Below are positions 55,176 to 64,000 of a stretch of 64,000 nt of DNA, one piece after another. Numbering within the stretch: position 1 is the stretch's first letter; the number at the start of each line of letters is the position of its first letter. The notes under the pieces are model-generated. The model did not search any database, was not told the DNA's origin, and was given only the letters and a program-made list of their open reading frames with translations. The position numbers and the translations under genes were made by a program. The DNA is taken from NCBI GenBank assembly GCA_963383645.1, contig OY726572.1:26170792-26234791 (forward strand), read 5' to 3'. The stretch comes from Muscardinus avellanarius (Eukaryota > Chordata > Mammalia > Rodentia > Gliridae).

Positions 55176-55363
55176 CATATAAGTAAAATTCAACATCTTG
55201 AATGAATTATTAACAAATGGGTGCTGATTTATTAGATTTATATAGTGATGGGAAATGAAGATCAAATCTTTGATCCAAACATAAAATTATTTTGTGTATC
55301 CCCAGAAAGAGAAACATGCTGCCACTTTAACTGTGTTGTGCCATTTTAAGACTCATTCTGAAT

Positions 55364-55590
55364 CCGGGCGTGGTACGCATGCTTATCATCCCAGCATTCC
55401 GGAGGCTGAGATAGGAGGATTGAGGTTTGTAGACAGCCTTAGCTACTAAGTGAGGTCCTCCGCAATTCAGTGAGACCCTGTTTCAAAATAAAGAATAAAA
55501 AATTGGGCTGGGGGTATAGCTCAGTGGTAGAATGCTCCTGGGTTCCATTTCCAGTACTGCAAAAATAAATAAATAAATAAAAATAAATAA

Positions 55591-55628
<38 letters not shown>

Positions 55629-55630
55629 CT
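55364..55630 (+). mobile_element. Composite SINE with (AAAT)n and (CA)n
   Basis: ccgggcgtggtacgcatgc to ccagtactgc; (CA)n 55592-55621. Confidence 0.9.
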
Positions 55631-55679
55631 TAAAATTACTGAACTGTAGTAAATGTTTTGTTAAAAAATTAATATTCAG

Positions 55680-55881
55680 CCAGGCGTGGTGGTGCACGCT
55701 TGTAATCCCCGCGCTTGGGAGGCAGAGACAGGAGGATTGCGCAGGTTCGAAGCCAGCCACGAGCGCTGGCTTAGGAGACCCTGTTTCCAAATAAAAATGT
55801 AAAAATAGGTCTGGGAGTGTAGCCCGGAGGTAGAAGGGCTTCCAGGAACCCCAGTACCACCAAAAAAAAAAAAAGAAAGAA
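55680..55881 (+). mobile_element. Composite SINE, type I, near-consensus
   Basis: 17-bp perfect duplication aaaaaattaatattcag at 55663-55679 and 55882-55898, the longest in the window. Confidence 0.96.
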
Positions 55882-55910
55882 AAAAAATTAATATTCAGAA
55901 ACATTTAGTG

Positions 55911-56180
55911 AGCTGGGCATGGTGGCACATGCCAATAATCCCAGTACTGGGGAGGCTGAGACAGGAGGATCACAGGTTCAAGGACAGCCTCAACAATGTA
56001 GCGAGACTTTCAGCAATCTAGCGAGACCCTATTTCCAAATAAAAAATAAAAATCAGGCTAGAGGTGTGGCTCAGAGGTAGAATGCCCCTTGGTCTAATCC
56101 CCAGAACCATGAATGAATAAATGAGAGTGAGTAACTCAGAGAGAATGCCTCTGGGTTCAGTTCCCAGTACCACACACAGG
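55911..56180 (+). mobile_element. Composite SINE plus ID half
   Basis: Type IV copy 55911-56108, then a second ID half 56125-56178. Confidence 0.85.
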
Positions 56181-56189
56181 AAAAAAGAA

Positions 56190-57066
56190 GCGTTTAGTGA
56201 CTTTTTCACATTTCTGTTATTGCAGATTCTCATTCCTCATTTACTAATAGTACAAAAATCACCCATCTGTTCAAGATCAAAACAGATTTTTAGCATAGCT
56301 TCAGTGTGAATACCAAATTCTTCCTGCTTAATTGAATTTGAAGTGAGGTTAGCAGACAATAAGGACTTTGTCATGACTGAAGCACACTTGGGTGTTAGCC
56401 AGGGCTCTCTGGCTATAAGCGTCAGACTCCGCCTGGAGCTGTCTTTTGGGGTTCAGGGGTGTGTGGTGGGATGTGAGGGCAGGGCGTCAGCAGGGCCTCA
56501 ACAGGAGCACTGTAGGACCTGCCTTCTCCTCTGCCTCTCTCAGCTCTGCTTCCCTTTGCATAGATTCCCTTAACTACTTTGTTCCTCTAGATCAAATTTC
56601 TCTGCTGCCAAATCCAGAGAATATAAATATTGAAATATAAATTTCCAGCTTTTGTGTTTATATTTCAGCTATTTGAGAAAGCAGCCTGATTAAGCCTGGA
56701 ATACCTTGGTTCCACTTCCAGATTTTCCTAAAACAGGATTTTGGCCCAGTTGAGGTCAGGTGCTTCAGATACCTTGCTGTGGATGAGTCAGCTGTGGCTT
56801 GAGGGCAGGGTCACAGAAGTACAAATACAAGCTCCTGTTGTGTCGGTGGGAAAACGAGGGACAGTTAATAACTGAGAAGCGTGGAATTACAAGCTAGGGA
56901 AACAGCCTTTAGTTCCCCATTTCACACAGCCTTCTGTGTTTCCAAATAAGGACTGCAAAGGACGTAAGACATCGATGTCTTCAAGATCTATGAGATAGGA
57001 GTGTTATAAGGCTGTCTTTTCCTTGATCCAGTAACTTAACTTACTTAATTGGTTATAAAACAGATA
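56190..57066. other. Longest repeat-poor block of SLC30A6 intron 4
   Basis: 880 bases without a SINE. Short overlapping frames (56343-56640) have no recognisable motif. It may be old unique intron or an unrecognised ancient repeat. Confidence 0.5.
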
Positions 57067-57070
57067 CGTG

Positions 57071-57262
57071 AACCAGGCATGGTGGCCCATGCTTGTACTT
57101 GGGATGCTGAGACAGGAGGATCAGGGTTCCCAGCCAGCCTCAGCTACATAGTGAGGACCTCCACAACTTAGACCTTGTTTTAAAATAAAAAATAGGGTAT
57201 GGGTGTAGCTCAGAGGTGGATGCTCCTGGGTTTCATCCCCAATACCGGAAAAAAATAAATAA
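57071..57262 (+). mobile_element. Composite SINE with deletion
   Basis: ccaggcatggtggcccatg to tcatccccaatacc. Confidence 0.87.
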
Positions 57263-57418
57263 ATATAAGACAATACTTGTGACCTGACTTTCACACTGCA
57301 GTGAGTTGTTTTAGAGTGAATCTTCACTATATTTGGAAAATGAACATAATTTTATCCATTCCAGATGTTGCTATTATTTAGAGAGAGAGAACAAGAGAGA
57401 GAGTGTGTTTGTGTATAT

Positions 57419-57464
<46 letters not shown>
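57419..57464 (+). repeat. (TG)n microsatellite
   Basis: About 22 units, the tail side of the next antisense SINE. Confidence 0.96.
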
Positions 57465-57465
<1 letters not shown>

Positions 57466-57521
57466 TGCTGGGATTGAACTCAGACCCAGGGGCATTCTAC
57501 CTATGAGTTACACCCCCAGCC

Positions 57522-57560
<39 letters not shown>

Positions 57561-57784
57561 GTGGTACTGGGGGTGGAACCCATAGGCTTTCTACCTCGGG
57601 GTTATACTCCCAGACCTTTTTTTTTTTTTTAATTTGGAAACAGGGTCTCACTAAGTTGCTGAGAGCCTCACTAAGTAGCTGAGGCTGGCTTCGAACCTGT
57701 GCGATCCTCCTGTCTCAGCCTCCCAAGCGCTGGGATTACAAGCGTGTGCCACCACTCCCAGCCCGATTTTTTATTCTTTATTTT
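57465..57784 (-). mobile_element. Type IV SINE with nested copy; host also split by an L1
   Basis: Host right half 57465-57523, inserted SINE 57524-57764, host linker to 57784. The host left half resumes at 58776. Confidence 0.87.
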
Positions 57785-58775
57785 TTTTTTTTTTGTTTTT
57801 TTTTTTATTTTATTTTTTATTGGTGCAATGTATTCATACATCATAGTGGTATAAATAAGATACTTTTGTAGACATACATGCACACATCGCCCAGTTAGCC
57901 CCTACCCGATCCCCACCCCATTCCCTCCCCATCCCTCCTTCCCACGCTTGGCTTAGTGGTTGACATCTAGTATTATAGCAATTTATACAATATTAACATT
58001 GATAATCTCACATAACAGTTTCATTTGTCTGGTACCAAACTTTTGATGACTTAAAGATAACATTTCAATATTTCTTTTTGCTTTCTTTCTTACCAGAGAA
58101 TATTTTTTTTTCTTTTTTTTTTTTTAGGTGAAACTATCATACATTTATTTATTTATTTTTCAGAAAAAAAATCTATCCTGATATGGAATATGGGCTCTAG
58201 ATACCCAAAACAGTCTCAAAGAAGAACAAAGCTAGAAGATGTATATTTTCTGATTTCAAACCATATAAAGCTACAATAATTGAAACAGTGTAGTACTGTT
58301 CTAAAGGCAGATATATAAACCATTGGAGCTAAATAAAAGCCTAGAGATAAATTCTTCCATACATTGTCAAGTTATTTTTGACAAGGTTTCCATGAACTTT
58401 TGGTGGAGGAAATACTAGTCTTTTAACTAAATATTGTTGAAAAATAATAATAAATGAAAAATAATAAAATTGGACCCTTACCTAACACATATACAAATAT
58501 TAACTCAAAATAGATAAAGGACCTAAATATAAATCTTAATACTATCAGCTTTTAGAAGAAAATCTGGGTCATAAAACCTCACAACATTGAAATTGGAAGT
58601 GATTTCTTGGATATGATTTCAATGGCACAGGCAACAAAAGGGTAAATAAACTCCCTTAAAAAATAAAAAAATATTGTATATCCAAAGACAATGTAAACAG
58701 AGTTAAAAGTTACTGATGCTCTTCCAAGAGTTCCTCCTATGACCCATTTCTCCCTAACTCTCACATATTAGGGAA
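57785..58775 (-). mobile_element. Probable twin-primed L1 insertion
   Basis: 991 bases inside one SINE, flanked by a perfect 14-bp ttattctttatttt (57771-57784, 58776-58789). The left part (T-run, attggtgcaatgtattcat, ccattccctccccatccc) reads as an L1 3' end on the minus strand. The right part (58150-58700: cagtctcaaagaagaacaaa, aaagctacaataattgaaac, aacacatatacaaatattaa, gcacaggcaacaaaag) is L1 ORF2 on the plus strand. One insertion with an inverted 5' part explains the geometry. Confidence 0.8.
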
Positions 58776-58895
58776 TTATTCTTTATTTTGAAATGGTCTC
58801 ACTAAGTAGCTGAGGCTCGCTGCAAATCCGGATCCTCCTGTCTCAGTCTCTTAAGTACTGGGATTACAAGCATGTGCCACCATGCCCAGTTTATT
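58776..58895 (-). mobile_element. SINE left half (continuation)
   Basis: ttctttattttgaaatggtc to catgcccagt, completing the host at 57465. Confidence 0.87.
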
Positions 58896-58925
58896 GTTTA
58901 TTTTAAGCTTTAAAAAAATTAAGTA

Positions 58926-59142
58926 AAGCCAAACATGGTGATGCACACTTGTAATCCCAGCATTCGGGAGGCTGAGACAGGAGAATTGTAGTTCATGAAC
59001 AACCTCAGCTACTTAGGCCCTCTACAATTCAGTGAGACTCTGTTTCAAAATAAACAATAAAAAATAGGGCTGGAGGTATAGCTCAGAGGTAGAATGTCCC
59101 TGGGCTTCATCCTCAGTACCGCAAAAAAAAAAAAAAAAAAAA
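58926..59142 (+). mobile_element. Composite SINE
   Basis: gccaaacatggtgatgcac to cctcagtaccgc, poly-A. Confidence 0.88.
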
Positions 59143-59175
59143 AAGTACAGCATATTGATGTTAAAATTATTGTAA

Positions 59176-59415
59176 GCCGGGCATGGTGGTACACGCTTGT
59201 AATCCCAGCATTCGGGAGACTGAGACCGGAAGATTGTGGTTTGTGGACAGACTCAGCTACTTAGTGAGGCCCTCCGCAATTTAGTGAGACCCTGTTTCAA
59301 AAGAAATAATTAAAAAATATGGCAGGGGGTGTAGCTTGGAAGTTGAATGCACCTGGGTTCGATCCTCAGACCCGCAATAAATAAATAAATAAATAAACAA
59401 ACAAATAAATAAAGT
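59176..59415 (+). mobile_element. Composite SINE, type III, with (AAAT)n
   Basis: gccgggcatggtggtacac to cctcagacccgc. Confidence 0.92.
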
Positions 59416-59448
59416 TATTGTATATGCTAGAATAAAAGATATTGCTAT

Positions 59449-59545
59449 TATTATTATTATTATTATTATTATATTTTTTTGGTATTAGGGATTGAACTCA
59501 GAGGCATGCTACCTCTGAACTACACCCTTAGAACTGGGATTATAG
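59449..59545 (-). mobile_element. (ATT)n and SINE right-half scrap
   Basis: (ATT)n 59449-59472, then gggattgaactcagaggc; fused to a short left-end scrap. Confidence 0.78.
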
Positions 59546-59579
59546 GCCTGCTTTATAATATCTTTTCAAAATGATCTTA

Positions 59580-60000
59580 GAGGCAGGCGTGGTGGCGCAT
59601 GCTTGTAATCCTAGCATATAGGAGATGAGACAGGAGGATTGCAGCTCAAGTACAGCCTCGGCTACTTAGGCCTTTTGCAACTCAGTAAGACCCTGTTTCA
59701 AAATAAAGAATTTAAAAAAGGGGCTAGGGGGATAGCTCAGAGTTAGAATGCCCCTGGGTTCCATCCCCAGTACCACAAAAACAAACAAACAAACAAAAAA
59801 ATTAGCCGGGTTGGTATGCATGCTTGTAATTCTAGTACTTAAGAGGCTGAGACAGGAGGATCATGGGTTTGCAGCCAGCCTCAGCTACTTAGGCCTTCCA
59901 CAACTTAGTGAGACCCTACTTCAAAATAAAGAATAAAAAAATAGGGTGGGGGTGTCGCTTGGAGGTGGAATGACCCTGGGTTCCATCCGCAGTTCTGTTT
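59580..60000 (+). mobile_element. Two sense SINEs
   Basis: Copies 59583-59800 (AAAC-type tail) and 59803-60000. Confidence 0.88.
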
Positions 60001-60328
60001 AAAAAAGAAATTAATTGTGGAGACCATTTGGGGTGGAAAACATTCTGTATGGTGAGGTTCTGTGTAAAGACTTCATGGTAACTAGAGCTTCTTTTGTTTT
60101 CTTCACATTAAAACTGTCATCATTTGAGTATACCACGTACTCATATTGGGAATTATTAGAGTGTACACGTTATAACTATATTATAAATTATCAGGATAAT
60201 TTATTGTCAGGGTAGTCTGCGTCAGCACTGATAACGCAGCAACTTCCAAGTTCTGAAAACTTAATTCATCTCTGCATCTTCTCCTCTAGGTCTGGTTCTA
60301 ATGTTGAATTTCTTTTTCTTTTACTTAG
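60001..60328. other. Single-copy DNA before SLC30A6 exon 5
   Basis: No repeat recognised; contains the acceptor's T-rich tract. Confidence 0.5.
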
Positions 60329-60394
60329 CTTAATAACATGCTTAATAAGTTACTGGGTAATGATGAGGAAACCTAGCCCTGTCTACTCATTTGG
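60329..60394 (+). CDS. SLC30A6: SLC30A6 exon 5 (TM2 end)
   Basis: 66 bp after a 14 kb intron; acceptor ttttacttag, donor gtaagt. It completes S73 and encodes L74-F94 plus two bases of G95: LITCLISYWVMMRKPSPV then YSF. It finishes TM2 and the cytosolic loop with the YSFGFER motif that continues in exon 6. Confidence 0.95.
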
Positions 60395-60600
60395 GTAAGT
60401 TCAAATTATTTTCTTCCCATATTGCTACTAAGATAATAGTGCAGTTAGGAGCTAATTACCCTGTTTCTGGAAGATTAATGCTGCCTGCTTAGTGGTATGA
60501 TCACATAGTGAAAGTATATAGAAAAGAGAAGCCTGAAAAGAAATATGAACATTTAAAATAGAAATAATACTGAAATGAAATATTCACAGCCAGATCTTTG

Positions 60601-61025
60601 TTTTGATACTGAGGATAGAACCCAGAGCCATTCTACCTACAAGCTACACCAACAGCCTGATTCTACTTTTTTTTTGGGGGGGAGGTGTCTGGGGATGGAA
60701 CCCAAAGGCATTCGACCTCTGAGCTACACCCCCAGCCCTATATTCTATTTTTAATTTTGAAACAGGGTCTCACTGAGTTACAAAGAGCCTCACTAAGTAG
60801 CTGAGGCTGTCTACGAACCACAGTCCTCTGGTCTCAGCTTCCCAAGTGCTGGGATTACAAGCATGCGCCACCATGCCTGGCTTTTAATTCTTATCTGAAA
60901 GAATAAGGGTCTCACTAAGTTGCTGAGCACCTCGCTAAATTATCAAGGCTGACTTTGAACTTGAGGTCCTCCTGTCTCAGATCCCCATGTACTGGTATTA
61001 CAGGCATGCACTATTATATTTGACT
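60601..61025 (-). mobile_element. SINE hosting a nested type III copy
   Basis: Right half 60601-60668, inner copy 60672-60883, left half 60884-61023. Confidence 0.86.
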
Positions 61026-61034
61026 TCTTCTTTG

Positions 61035-61222
61035 TTTTTTGTTTGTTTGTTTGGGGTTTTTTTGGTGGTACTGGGGGTGGAACCCAGGGCTTTTCTACTT
61101 CCAGACCTATTTATATTTTATTTGGAAACAGGGTCTCGCTAAGTTGCTGAGAGCCTCGCTAAATACCTGAGGCTGGCTTCAAACCTGTGTGATCCTCCTG
61201 TCTCAGCCTCCCAGCCCGGCTT
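61035..61222 (-). mobile_element. Composite SINE with shortened ends
   Basis: gggggtggaacccagggc to ctcccagcccggct; deletion near the 5' end. Confidence 0.87.
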
Positions 61223-61329
61223 CTTTGTATTTTTATAACCTCCTTTTTTTCACACATTTTTTCACTTATTTTATTTTTCATGCCAATAAACACATCTATT
61301 ACATATATACATATATAAAATTTACTTAT

Positions 61330-61535
61330 TTTTGTGGTACTAGGGATTGAACCTTTGGGCATTCTACCTCTGAGCTACACCCCAGCTCTATATTTTTACT
61401 CTTTATTTTGAAACAGGGACTCACTAAGTTGCAGAGGGCCTCACTAAGTAGCTGAGGCTGGCAGCGAACCTAGATCCTCCTGTCTCAGCCTCCCAAGTAC
61501 TGGGATTACAAGCGTGTGCCGCCATACCTGGCTTT
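61330..61535 (-). mobile_element. Composite SINE, type IV
   Basis: ggtactagggattgaacc to ccatacctggct. Confidence 0.88.
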
Positions 61536-61798
61536 TTATTTTATATTTTTAATAGTGCATAATATTCTTCATAGATTCCACCATTTCCCCTTTAAAAACA
61601 TTAGTGTGATGAACATCTTTAATTATATTATCTTTTCTGAACCTCCATGATTATTTCCTTAAGAAATTTTAAGCATTTATACTTAGCATAATATTAGATA
61701 CTGTATGATATGTGTGTTGTGCGAAAACTCAGATGAGTAAGATAGTTACCCCTGACTCTCAGCTTACAGTCTAGGATCATTTATAAAGAATACTCGTG

Positions 61799-62015
61799 AG
61801 CTGGGCGTGGTGGCGCACGCCTGTAATCCCAGCACTTGGTAGACTGAGGCTGTAGAATGTGGGTTTGTGGTCAGCTTCAGCGACTTAGTGAGGCCCTCCA
61901 CAACTTAGTGAGACCCTGTTTCAAAATAAAGAGTGAAAAATAGGGCAGGGGGTGTAGCGCAGAGGTTAAATGCTCCAGGGTTCCGCCGCCACGCCACAGG
62001 GAAAAAAAAAAAAAG
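61799..62015 (+). mobile_element. Composite SINE, type III
   Basis: gctgggcgtggtggcgcac to ccgccgccacgcc, poly-A; aagaatactc on both sides (61787, 62013). Confidence 0.9.
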
Positions 62016-62575
62016 AATACTCATAATGAACTGTCATTAAGTGCAGAATTGAGAGGCAATATAATAAGTGGTTGAGATCGTGAATTCTGGAGTCAGAGTG
62101 CTTGAGTTTGGAAATCTTTATTTTTTTCACTTGCTCTCTATATATGACTCTAAACAGTTGCTTTTCCCCCTGTGTGTTCCAAATTCCTATCTGTTCAGGA
62201 AAAAAAAAAGTGGATACAGTAATTGTCATAAGTACTTAAAGTTTAGGTGAAGTAATATGTTAGGTACTAACCAGGGACTAACACAAGATAAGTCTATTGA
62301 ATGTTAGCTATTCTTATGATAATGATTATTTCTAGAAAAATAAGAGCCATAAGTGGATGCTGAGAATATTTGTTGTACAGATAGGTGCTCCTTTTTAATT
62401 TAATCTTTGATTTTCATTTTTATCCTTGTAAAAACTATAATCTGTTCTAATACTGTTTGGTTAATAATAGACTAGACGTGTGTACTGAGGGAATGAGTAC
62501 ACGTAAATGTGTTCTAGAGAGTCTGGTTTGGGAGCTCAAAGAATTATGATGATCTAATTAATTCTCTGGTTTCAG
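62016..62575. other. Single-copy DNA before SLC30A6 exon 6
   Basis: No repeat recognised in 560 bases. Confidence 0.5.
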
Positions 62576-62656
62576 GTTTGAAAGATTAGAAGTTCTGGCT
62601 GTATTTGCCTCCACGGTCTTGGCACAATTGGGAGCTCTCTTTATATTAAAAGAAAG
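62576..62656 (+). CDS. SLC30A6: SLC30A6 exon 6 (TM3)
   Basis: 81 bp, acceptor tggtttcag, donor gtacat. It completes G95 and encodes F96-E121 plus two bases of S122: FERLEVLAVFASTVL then AQLGALFILKE. FGFERLEVLA is the conserved CDF signature before TM3. Confidence 0.96.
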
Positions 62657-62821
62657 GTACATTTGCATATATTATTCTAAATCCCACCTATGACATCTTT
62701 GAGAACATGAGAGAATCCAGTGGAACACATCTGGTTTGAAGGGTATGCAAATTAAGATCAACAGTGCTGGAGTGCTTGGTGGTGCAAGCTCTTCCTATTG
62801 AGACTTTTCCCATTCTCCTTT

Positions 62822-63064
62822 ACTTATTTTATTTTATTTTATTTTATTTTATTTTATTTTATTGTGGTACTGGGGCTGGAACCCAGGGGCATTCTACCTC
62901 TGAGGTATACCCCCAGCCCTATTTTTATTCTTTTATTTTGAAACAGGGTCTCACTGAGTTGCAGAGGGCCTCACTAAGTAGCTGAGGCTGTCTGTGAACC
63001 ACGATCCTCCTGTCTCAGCCTCCCAAATACTGAGATTACAGGTATACGCCACCACACCCGGCTT
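62822..63064 (-). mobile_element. Composite SINE with (TTTTA)n tail
   Basis: (TTTTA)n 62824-62863, body to cacacccggct; tttatttcacttattttatttt-like flank. Confidence 0.92.
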
Positions 63065-63368
63065 TATTTCACTTATTTTATTTTATTTATTTCTTTGATG
63101 TAACTAAGTTCAGTCATAAGAGGAAATGAATGAATGAAAGAGGTTGAGTGAGACATATCTTGATGTTTCTTACCAACCCATTGAAACAGGTTTAGTAGAG
63201 AAAGAGGGACATTTCATATTATTTTAATTGAGTCTTCTTGTCTCATTACTGCTATAATAGATTATAATAAAGTTATTTTGGGGCCTTCAAGGTGTATTAA
63301 TTATATTCAATATAGCTTTTTAGTTTTATAACTTATAGAACTTATTTAATATCTTTTATTTCTTTTAG
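63065..63368. other. Single-copy DNA before SLC30A6 exon 7
   Basis: AT-rich, no repeat recognised. Confidence 0.5.
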
Positions 63369-63404
63369 TGCAGAACGCTTTTTGGAGCAACCTGAGATAC
63401 ATAC
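63369..63404 (+). CDS. SLC30A6: SLC30A6 exon 7
   Basis: 36 bp, acceptor tttcttttag, donor gtaaga. It completes S122 and encodes A123-H133 plus two bases of T134: AERFLEQPEIH, the luminal loop after TM3. The short exon is identified by frame, splice sites and the protein motif. Confidence 0.93.
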
Positions 63405-63594
63405 GTAAGATTTCATTTTTTATATAACATTTAATTTTCTATTAAGTTTTATTCAGTTATTAATTGATGTACTATTCAGTAACATCAACTTTGTTAAATG
63501 TATGTTGACGACATACATTTTTCACTGACATTTCAAAAACAAGATCCTTATTCCCTGTGACAGTTCTCTAGCCCTAGATTTTTATTTAGTTTTT

Positions 63595-63800
63595 TAGTTG
63601 TACTAGGGATTGAACCCAGGCACATTCTACCTCCAAGCTACACCCCAGCCCTGTTTTTTATTTTTTATTTTGAAATAGGGTCTCACTAAGTCGCAGAGGG
63701 CCTCACTAAGTAGCTGAGGCTGTCTTTGAAACCAAGATCCTCTTGTCTCAGACTCTCTAGAACTGGGATTACAAGCATGAACCACCACGCCCGGCTCGCC
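63595..63800 (-). mobile_element. Composite SINE, type IV
   Basis: gtactagggattgaaccc to cacgcccggct, in SLC30A6 intron 7. Confidence 0.9.
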
Positions 63801-64000
63801 TTAAATGTTTTTATCCTTCTCAGGAATGCATTTCTATCTTGGCTTCAGGTCCTTCACTGTTTATAGACTCTGATGAGCACACTAAGCCACTTCCCTCTGG
63901 TCTTCTGTAATTCCACGTTCGGCCCCAAACCTTTCTTGGCCCCTATAGAAAAGCGTATTGTCCTTCCACCCACATACTTGCCAGCTACATGGGACTTACC

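Larger units (their letters stand above)
36566..64000 (+). other. SLC30A6: SLC30A6 gene, 5' portion (exons 1-7)
   Basis: Seven exons encode ZnT6 residues 1-134 in one open frame (401 coding bases: 3, 87, 85, 43, 66, 81, 36). ZnT6 is a cation-diffusion-facilitator protein of the early secretory pathway. It pairs with ZnT5, which does the zinc transport, and helps load zinc enzymes such as alkaline phosphatases. Visible here: the cytosolic N-terminus, TM1 (about 33-52), TM2 (about 60-85) and TM3 (about 100-119), then the start of the next loop. In TM2 the family metal site HxxxD reads LTIFD (66-70), so the Asp remains but the His position is Leu. This agrees with the known non-transporting nature of ZnT6. 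The rest of the gene lies beyond the window. Confidence 0.96.

Noticed and set aside
56343..56640. Two overlapping plus frames in a repeat-poor block
   Set aside because: Low-complexity composition, no motif, no splice sites linking to SLC30A6 frames; chance is likely.
58150..58700. Possible intact L1 ORF2
   Set aside because: Only a short, frame-broken ORF2 segment is present.

Overview
This window is mammalian nuclear DNA holding two neighbouring genes on the + strand: the 3' half of SPAST (spastin) and the 5' part of SLC30A6 (ZnT6). The same order and orientation are known from human 2p22. Almost none of the long open frames code for protein. The coding sequence lies in 19 short exons that I read from splice sites, phase and recalled protein sequence.

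Organism: the repeats point to a rodent. The window is packed with a composite SINE of about 200 bp. It has a 7SL/B1-like left half (gccgggcgtggtggcgc ... ggttcgaagccagcc), an A-rich linker (ccctgtttcaaaataaag) and a right half derived from an ID/tRNA (gtagctcagaggtagaatgc ... ggttcaatcccc). This is the B1-dID architecture reported for squirrels, dormice and relatives. The diagnostic bases differ from the squirrel consensus I remember, so a non-squirrel sciuromorph (mountain beaver or dormouse) or a beaver-like rodent is possible. I cannot name the species. Below, type I copies end in gggcttccaggaacccc; type II have gggagtatagcc with aaagcccctgggttcc; type III have gggcagggggtgtagc and end in cagacccgc; type IV are older and more diverged.

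Layout. 1-1638: SPAST intron 5. 1639-29227: SPAST exons 6-17 (human numbering), residues 291-616 to the natural stop, encoding the end of the microtubule-binding region and the complete AAA ATPase domain. 29228 to about 32780: SPAST 3' UTR, carrying several SINEs. About 32790-36300: intergenic, with SINEs and an L1 3' end. 36320-36790: CpG-rich SLC30A6 promoter and exon 1, whose only codon is the ATG. 40871-63404: SLC30A6 exons 2-7, residues 2-134. 63405-64000: intron 7. The window ends inside SLC30A6.

SPAST encodes a microtubule-severing AAA ATPase and SLC30A6 encodes a cation-diffusion-facilitator protein of the secretory pathway. They are neighbours with no evident functional link. All coding exons seen are in frame with no stops. 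The one splice anomaly is a GC donor at SPAST intron 11. The introns record layered transposition: SINEs inside SINEs with clean target-site duplications, several cases of repeated insertion at one target, an old antisense L1 cut up by SINEs, a likely twin-primed L1, and fossils of Tigger and MER5 DNA transposons.
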